This document shows positions 6,394 through 6,525 of a stretch of 6,525 nucleotides of DNA, piece by piece; within the stretch, counting starts at the first letter, position 1; each line of letters begins with the position of its first letter. A program made the position numbers and the translations under genes. Origin of the DNA: Phycisphaerae bacterium (GTDB lineage Bacteria; Planctomycetota; Phycisphaerae; UBA1845; Fen-1342); NCBI GenBank assembly GCA_026984555.1, contig JALSRY010000781.1, positions 1 through 6,525 on the forward strand, read 5' to 3'. The notes under the pieces were generated by a model. That model was given only the letters and a program-made list of their open reading frames with translations, was not told where the DNA came from and did not search any database.

Positions 6394-6524
6394 CGCACGC
6401 TCCCTTCGTCGGTTGCCCCCAGCCGAGTGGTCGATCCCATGCCGTCGATCAGCTCGCGCACGCTCTCGGACAGCGCCGTCGGGCTGAATGGCTTGGGCAT
6501 CACGCGGACCCCCTGTTCGGAAAG
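6390..6524 (-). CDS. C-terminal end of a receiver (REC) domain protein, partial
   Basis: Only the last 44 codons are in the window; the gene continues beyond base 6525. The fragment begins LSEQGVRVMPKPFSP and contains the conserved Lys-Pro-Phe segment that closes the phosphorylation pocket of CheY-type receiver domains. It is followed by the final amphipathic helix (ALSESVRELIDGMG) and a short polar tail ending in SVR. The phospho-acceptor aspartate lies outside the window. It could be a stand-alone response regulator or the terminal receiver of a hybrid histidine kinase; K-P-F-S-P followed by an SVRELIDG helix is common in both. Its TGA stop overlaps the GTG start of the HD-GYP gene by four bases (GTGA). 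Tight coupling suggests that the phosphorelay acts on the downstream cyclic-di-GMP proteins, which is inference. Confidence 0.8.
   Translation of the reverse strand, partial: LSEQGVRVMPKPFSPTALSESVRELIDGMGSTTRLGATDEGSVR
6400..6404 (-). promoter_or_regulatory. Shine-Dalgarno for the HD-GYP gene
   Basis: GGGAG stands six bases before the GTG at 6393-6391, inside the end of the receiver gene. It supports this GTG as the start even though it is not ATG. The only nearby ATG (6386-6384) is in another frame. Confidence 0.6.
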
Positions 6525-6525
6525 A

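Noticed and set aside
1..6525. Mobile elements, CRISPR arrays, tRNA/rRNA genes or terminators
   Set aside because: No transposase, repeat-spacer pattern, cloverleaf or stem-loop with T-run was seen, and non-coding gaps are at most 23 bases.

Overview
This window is a gene-dense, GC-rich bacterial segment in which every supported gene lies on the minus strand, so transcription runs from base 6525 towards base 1. Seven genes can be read, the first and last cut by the window edges. Junctions are 4-base overlaps (GTGA or ATGA) or gaps of at most 23 bases, with no visible promoter or terminator, so this looks like the interior of one operon. The genome of origin cannot be fixed from sequence alone. 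The GC-rich codon use and the coiled coil-GAF-HD-GYP and orphan STAS proteins beside pilus genes would fit a planctomycete-like or other environmental, non-enterobacterial lineage; this is an impression, not a result.

Upstream (signalling) half, in transcription order: the C-terminal end of a receiver domain (6390-6524; a response regulator or a hybrid kinase tail); a soluble GAF/HD-GYP protein with all visible catalytic motifs of a cyclic-di-GMP phosphodiesterase (5152-6393); a membrane-anchored GAF/GGDEF protein whose catalytic signature is destroyed (A-D-D-R-F in place of G-G-[D/E]-E-F) but whose RxxD inhibitory-site motif is kept (3869-5155); and a small STAS-domain protein (3540-3872).

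Downstream (machine) half: a PilB/GspE-type assembly ATPase with an N-terminal MshEN cyclic-di-GMP-binding domain (1778-3535), a PilC/GspF-type inner-membrane platform protein (564-1766, or to 1781 with the upstream GTG), and the first 180 residues of a PilM-like actin-fold protein (1-540). The PilB-PilC-PilM order favours a type IV pilus-like machine over a classical type II secretion system, although the families overlap.

The main point of interest is that one transcription unit seems to join a phosphorelay receiver, a cyclic-di-GMP-degrading enzyme, a probable membrane cyclic-di-GMP sensor resembling PelD in domain order, an orphan STAS switch protein and a pilus motor that itself carries a cyclic-di-GMP-binding module. 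No active diguanylate cyclase is visible here. The local model (inference) is that the receiver and HD-GYP protein lower cyclic-di-GMP near the machine while the degenerate GGDEF protein and MshEN domain read it.
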